Of a stretch of 8,120 bases of DNA, positions 5,181 to 8,120 are shown piece by piece. Position 1 is the stretch's first letter; every line of letters begins with the position of its first letter. The stretch comes from Ruminococcus_G sp963594675. Lineage in GTDB: Bacteria; Bacillota; Clostridia; Lachnospirales; Lachnospiraceae. The position numbers and the translations under genes were made by a program. The notes below the pieces were generated by a model. It was not told where the DNA came from. It saw nothing but the letters and a program-made list of their open reading frames with translations, and searched no databases. Location of the stretch: positions 1-8,120 of the forward strand of contig CAVBGA010000106.1 of the NCBI GenBank assembly GCA_963594675.1, read 5' to 3'.

Positions 5181-6710
5181 TTACAGAGCTATATATTGAA
5201 ATTTAATTCCCATTTTTTTCATAATTCGTCTTTCTCTGTCCTGGCAAGTAAATAATAGAATTTGATGACCGCTTTTACTTAACCATTGCAATGCCTTCTC
5301 TAACCTTTCATCATCATAAAGAGCAAAAACATCATCCATCAGAAAGGGAAGCTTTTCTTCATTACAAAGGATTTCTCCCGCTGCCATCCGAAAAGAAAAA
5401 TAAATCTGCTGCGCTGTCCCAGCACTTAAAAATTCCGGCGCAACAAAGCTTTCACCTGTATCAATTCCCAACTGCATTTTATCTTTCACATGAATATTTC
5501 GATATTTTCCCTCTGTTAATTTCTCTAATATAGCCGAACTCTTTTGTTTTAGAATGGTATCTAATTTTTTTTGTCGTTCTTCAGCTAGCATTGTGATTTG
5601 CTCTGATGCCATTTTTATCGCTAATAACTCTGGATTTTCTCCTCTCATTGTGTCAAGAGTCCTGTTCAGCTCTTTTTCTTCTTGCTCAAGTTTCTCCATT
5701 TGATTGCGATAATCAAAAAGCTTCTCTCTCAAAAATATTGTTCTGCTTTGATTATCTGCACCATTTTCTATATTATTTTCCCTATTCTCTTCAGCATAAC
5801 TTCTTCTATTCTGCTTTTTACGACGCATGTGGAATAGAGAAAATCCCGCAAATCCCACTGTCAAAAATGCAAAACAAATGTTAAGTGGCCAAATTTTCCA
5901 CGATACAATGGCAAGAAAAAGAAATAGCCGTGTTATTACTCCACCAAATACTTTCTTTTGTCTATCAATTCTTTCTCTTCTATCATCTCTTTTTTGATAT
6001 TCTTCCCTTCTACCTTGTCTTTTCTGCGAAAGGGCTATATTTTTCAGATATACATCTTCCTCTCTAATTTTCTCTATCTCTTGCTCTAAAAATTTTCTCT
6101 GTCCCCTTATTTCACTGACCTTTTGAATTAAGCTTTGCTCATTTTCATCGATTCTTTTTTCAATCTTCTTATATTTCTTCTTTAAATATTCTAAGGCCGC
6201 TTTAAGATCCAGTTGCTGTGATCCACTAATCTCATAATCTAGGATATAATTTTGTAGTGCAGCAACCATATCCCCGTCCGCTGCGCATTGCAATTGCCCT
6301 ATAGAAAAAGTGCTTTCAAATACAGATGAGCTTATTTCTCCCAAAAGCATTTGTAAATCCCCTTGTTCTATACTTAACTGCTCACCGTCAGTCACACAAA
6401 CCAATTCTTCCCTCTGGCTATTTTTAGAAAATTCGCGATCAATTCGAAAAGTCCTTTCGCCCGTTGAAAATAACATACTCCCACCAAATACACCATTGCG
6501 CTTCCAGGGATCATACTTTTTATAATTATCGTTACGCGCAGCTCTTCCCCTCTGACGAGGCAGTCCAAATAGTAATCCATGAATAAATGTACGAATCGTA
6601 GTTTTTCCACTTTCATTGGCGCCTTCAAAAAGGTTAATCCCAGGCTCCAGCTTTATAGACTTTTCTTGAAGTTTTCCAAAATTGCGGATATAGATTTGTT
6701 TTATAATCAT
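5181..6710 (-). CDS. Short SbcC/Rad50/YhaN-like ATPase with a central membrane hairpin
   Basis: ABC-type ATPase of the SMC/Rad50/SbcC superfamily, probably the partner of the upstream phosphoesterase. It has 509 residues, against roughly 1000 for SbcC or YhaN. The N-terminal half has IRNFGKLQ (8-15), Walker A GANESGKTT (30-38, Lys36) and the Q-loop FSIGQLQ (135-141, Gln139). Charged coiled-coil stretches cover about 165-250 and 320-395. Between them lie two hydrophobic segments, about 254-271 and 273-293, flanked by strongly basic residues (RRERIDRQKK and HMRRKKQNRR), so both coiled-coil arms should be cytoplasmic with a hairpin in the membrane. No CxxC zinc hook is present. The C-terminal half has the signature LSAGTAQQ (428-435), Walker B LPFLMDDVF (454-462) and a D-loop ALYDDER. 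FTCQ (487-490) has Gln where the switch His usually lies. AGGGG at 6717-6721 supports the start. The gap to the phosphoesterase is 21 bases, so they are co-transcribed. Confidence 0.88.
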   Translation of the reverse strand: MIIKQIYIRNFGKLQEKSIKLEPGINLFEGANESGKTTIRTFIHGLLFGLPRQRGRAARNDNYKKYDPWKRNGVFGGSMLFSTGERTFRIDREFSKNSQREELVCVTDGEQLSIEQGDLQMLLGEISSSVFESTFSIGQLQCAADGDMVAALQNYILDYEISGSQQLDLKAALEYLKKKYKKIEKRIDENEQSLIQKVSEIRGQRKFLEQEIEKIREEDVYLKNIALSQKRQGRREEYQKRDDRRERIDRQKKVFGGVITRLFLFLAIVSWKIWPLNICFAFLTVGFAGFSLFHMRRKKQNRRSYAEENRENNIENGADNQSRTIFLREKLFDYRNQMEKLEQEEKELNRTLDTMRGENPELLAIKMASEQITMLAEERQKKLDTILKQKSSAILEKLTEGKYRNIHVKDKMQLGIDTGESFVAPEFLSAGTAQQIYFSFRMAAGEILCNEEKLPFLMDDVFALYDDERLEKALQWLSKSGHQILLFTCQDRERRIMKKMGIKFQYIAL

Positions 6711-6731
6711 ATAGTACCCCTATTATCTTCC

Positions 6732-7781
6732 CTAACGTCTTGTCGTAAGGAGAGCCTCCACGCCATAATGCAAAGCCTTTTTTTCAAGCTCATTATTCGA
6801 ATTTTTGAATTTATCTATGAAATCTCCCAGCAGATTTCCCTCATATTCCCTTTGTAAGGCTTCCACATCATAATCCAGATAGCTTGCATCTTTTATTTCA
6901 AGAATATTCCCCAAATTTTTCAGCCGCTTTTCATCATAGGATTCTCCCATTCCATGACAGCCCTCTAATTGAAAAACATAAAGATTCTGCTTTCCCAGTC
7001 GATTTATTTCTTCTCGAATCTCTTTTTCAAGAGAAAACTGCGTCGTCCTTTCATCTACTTTTATTTTTCTATGTAGATAAGAACGAGTGGCAAAAGGGAC
7101 AAATTCTGTTATAACCCTATCTCCTTGTAACTCGCCACAAATATATCCATGACCTCCCACGTCATTACGATCCAGCGGCTCTAATGCACCGCAATAGCCA
7201 ATACGGCCGCTTTTAGAGAGCCATGGCTTATGTATATGCCCTAGGGCAACATAATCAAAACCTGCCCTCTCCAACTTTCCTAAATTTATAGGAATGTGGG
7301 TCTCATCTCCGCCGTGAGCCAATAAAATGTGATAACCGCTTTCCCTTCCTGGATAAATTCCTGCATATCTGGCTTCTCCTATCTCCTGAGAATGATAGCT
7401 AAATCCGTAAATCCAAGCATCGCAGTTTTCACTGTAACTGCGGGTCAGGTCTTTGTTCCATAAAGCGGCCACATTATCCGGCCATTCCATAGATAGCACC
7501 GCATCGCCGTCTCCAATCCAATCGTGGTTACCAGCAATCATAGCCACCTGCGTCTGCGGAATGCAGGAAAGAAGGTAAGACAATTCCTTCACTTCTCTCG
7601 GACTTGCTTTCCGGTGAAATATATCACCACTAATCAGCATAAGATCATACTTTTCGGAATATGCTTTCTGAATCAATCTTTGAAAACTTTCCCATATCTC
7701 ACTTTTTCTTTCTTCTCCCCATGAATATCCTAAATCCGGGCTTGCTCCTAAATGGAGATCCCCTGTATGAATAAATTTCAT
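6732..7781 (-). CDS. Mre11/SbcD/YhaO-like metallophosphoesterase
   Basis: Calcineurin-like phosphoesterase, probably a DNA exonuclease/endonuclease subunit that works with the ATPase encoded just downstream. Using the start at 7781 it has 349 residues. The metal-binding motifs are all present: GDLHLG (7-12; Asp8, His10), SGDIFHR (51-57; Asp53), GNHDW (84-88; Asn85, His86), LAHGGDE (154-160; His156) and GHIHKP (181-186; His182, His184). The C-terminal 110 residues are a capping region of the SbcD/YhaO kind. A start six codons upstream (7799) is possible, but only the ATG at 7781 has a Shine-Dalgarno-like GTGGGGTG (7788-7795) six bases away, and MKFIHTGDLHLG is the normal beginning of this family. 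It lies 142 bases after asnS on the same strand. The ATPase partner with a membrane hairpin points to the YhaO/YhaN branch rather than canonical SbcD/SbcC. Confidence 0.92.
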   Translation of the reverse strand: MKFIHTGDLHLGASPDLGYSWGEERKSEIWESFQRLIQKAYSEKYDLMLISGDIFHRKASPREVKELSYLLSCIPQTQVAMIAGNHDWIGDGDAVLSMEWPDNVAALWNKDLTRSYSENCDAWIYGFSYHSQEIGEARYAGIYPGRESGYHILLAHGGDETHIPINLGKLERAGFDYVALGHIHKPWLSKSGRIGYCGALEPLDRNDVGGHGYICGELQGDRVITEFVPFATRSYLHRKIKVDERTTQFSLEKEIREEINRLGKQNLYVFQLEGCHGMGESYDEKRLKNLGNILEIKDASYLDYDVEALQREYEGNLLGDFIDKFKNSNNELEKKALHYGVEALLTTRR

Positions 7782-7812
7782 ATTATACACCCCACACATA
7801 ATTTTCTATGAA

Positions 7813-7841
7813 AGTATATCTCCAGGACCTGCCACTGGCAG
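7813..7841 (-). promoter_or_regulatory. Possible promoter of the phosphoesterase/ATPase pair
   Basis: On the minus strand, CTGCCA (7841-7836, 4 of 6 to TTGACA) and TATACT (7818-7813, 5 of 6 to TATAAT) are separated by exactly 17 bases. Transcription would start near 7806, about 25 bases before the ATG at 7781. The -35 hexamer is part of a small palindrome, CTGCC-n3-GGCAG (7829-7841), which could be chance or an operator. The -35 is weak, and read-through from asnS is an alternative. Confidence 0.4.
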
Positions 7842-7867
7842 CGCCCTACGAATGCATGGTAATAGAG

Positions 7868-7907
7868 AAACTGCCGTCTGCATTGGCTCCAACACAGACG
7901 GCAGTTT
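7868..7907 (-). terminator. Strong hairpin after asnS, probable terminator
   Basis: AAACTGCCGTCTG (7868-7880) and CAGACGGCAGTTT (7895-7907) are a perfect 13-bp inverted repeat with a 14-base loop that can fold further (TTGG/CCAA). It lies 16 bases after the asnS stop. On the minus strand the right arm ends in TTT and continues CTCTATT, a modest U-tract. On the plus strand six T occur six bases after the stem. No plus-strand gene needs stopping here, so the minus direction is the likely one. Confidence 0.75.
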
Positions 7908-7923
7908 ACTGCATTTTTTATAA

Positions 7924-8120
7924 TTAGATGTCACAGTTGTTCACTGTTCTCGGGAAAGGAATCACATCACGAATATTCGCCATTCCTGTCAGATACATTA
8001 CGCATCTCTCAAATCCCAGTCCAAAACCAGCATGTCTTGTAGTTCCGTATTTTCTCAAATCGAGATAGAATTGATAGTCGTCTGGATTCATGCCCAACTC
8101 TGTGATTCTCTGTACCAGCT
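7924..8120 (-). CDS. asnS: Asparaginyl-tRNA synthetase, C-terminal end (partial)
   Basis: Only the last 64 codons and the TAA stop (7926-7924) lie in the window; the gene continues beyond position 8120. The enzyme charges tRNA-Asn with asparagine in the cytoplasm. The visible part contains class II synthetase motif 3, with HAGFGLGFERC followed by GMANIRDVIPFPRT. The NIRDVIPFPR ending distinguishes AsnRS from the related aspartyl and lysyl enzymes. The C terminus VNNCDI fits clostridial AsnRS. The reading frame is open to the window edge and no damage is seen. It is upstream of the phosphoesterase on the same strand, separated by a strong hairpin, so it is probably a separate transcription unit. 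Confidence 0.95.
   Translation of the reverse strand, partial: LVQRITELGMNPDDYQFYLDLRKYGTTRHAGFGLGFERCVMYLTGMANIRDVIPFPRTVNNCDI

Noticed and set aside
5181..7781. The phosphoesterase/ATPase pair as a new anti-phage defence system
   Set aside because: Nuclease plus SMC-like ATPase pairs do occur in defence, but this pair matches the housekeeping SbcD/SbcC and YhaO/YhaN families, is flanked by core genes, and shows no mobile element, toxin or sensor domain.
7782..7799. Upstream ATG at 7799 for the phosphoesterase
   Set aside because: It would add six residues (MCGVYN) not typical of the family and has no Shine-Dalgarno sequence; those bases contain the GGGGTG site serving the ATG at 7781.

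Overview
The window looks like a chromosomal segment of a low-GC Gram-positive bacterium of class Clostridia, probably Lachnospiraceae. The evidence is the moderately AT-rich sequence, strong Shine-Dalgarno sites, a DnaD-domain protein next to a DnaI-type helicase loader (a Firmicutes-specific replication system), and the style of the MurC, AsnS and YhaN/YhaO-like proteins. The family assignment is recalled rather than computed.

Layout: the left 5.1 kb is on the plus strand. murC (92-1471) has its own promoter. A 326-bp intergenic region follows (1472-1797). It starts with tandem perfect DnaA boxes, part of which form the stem of the murC terminator, then holds a second run of CCACA repeats and an extended -10 promoter. 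That promoter leads a three-gene set: a DnaD-domain primosome protein (1798-2856), a DnaI/DnaC-type AAA+ helicase loader (2881-3870) and an unusually long ribose-phosphate pyrophosphokinase (3870-5060, overlapping the loader by one base). A hairpin at 5070-5099 ends this unit.

The right 3 kb is on the minus strand and converges on the first unit. The end of asparaginyl-tRNA synthetase (7924-8120, continuing outside the window) is followed by a strong inverted repeat, then a Mre11/SbcD/YhaO-like metallophosphoesterase (6732-7781) and a short SbcC/Rad50/YhaN-like ATPase with a central membrane hairpin (5181-6710).

How it fits together: MurC makes a peptidoglycan precursor. The DnaD-like protein and the loader would load the replicative helicase, and Prs supplies PRPP for nucleotides, so replication initiation and precursor supply are transcribed together. 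The DnaA-box cluster upstream suggests that DnaA regulates this operon or is titrated here, as described for the DnaA-box cluster upstream of dnaB-dnaI in Bacillus subtilis. The phosphoesterase/ATPase pair is probably a DNA-end-processing or repair complex tethered to the membrane. I see no mobile element, CRISPR array, RNA gene or clear defence island. The most interesting signals are the DnaA-box/terminator composite and the membrane-anchored mini-Rad50.
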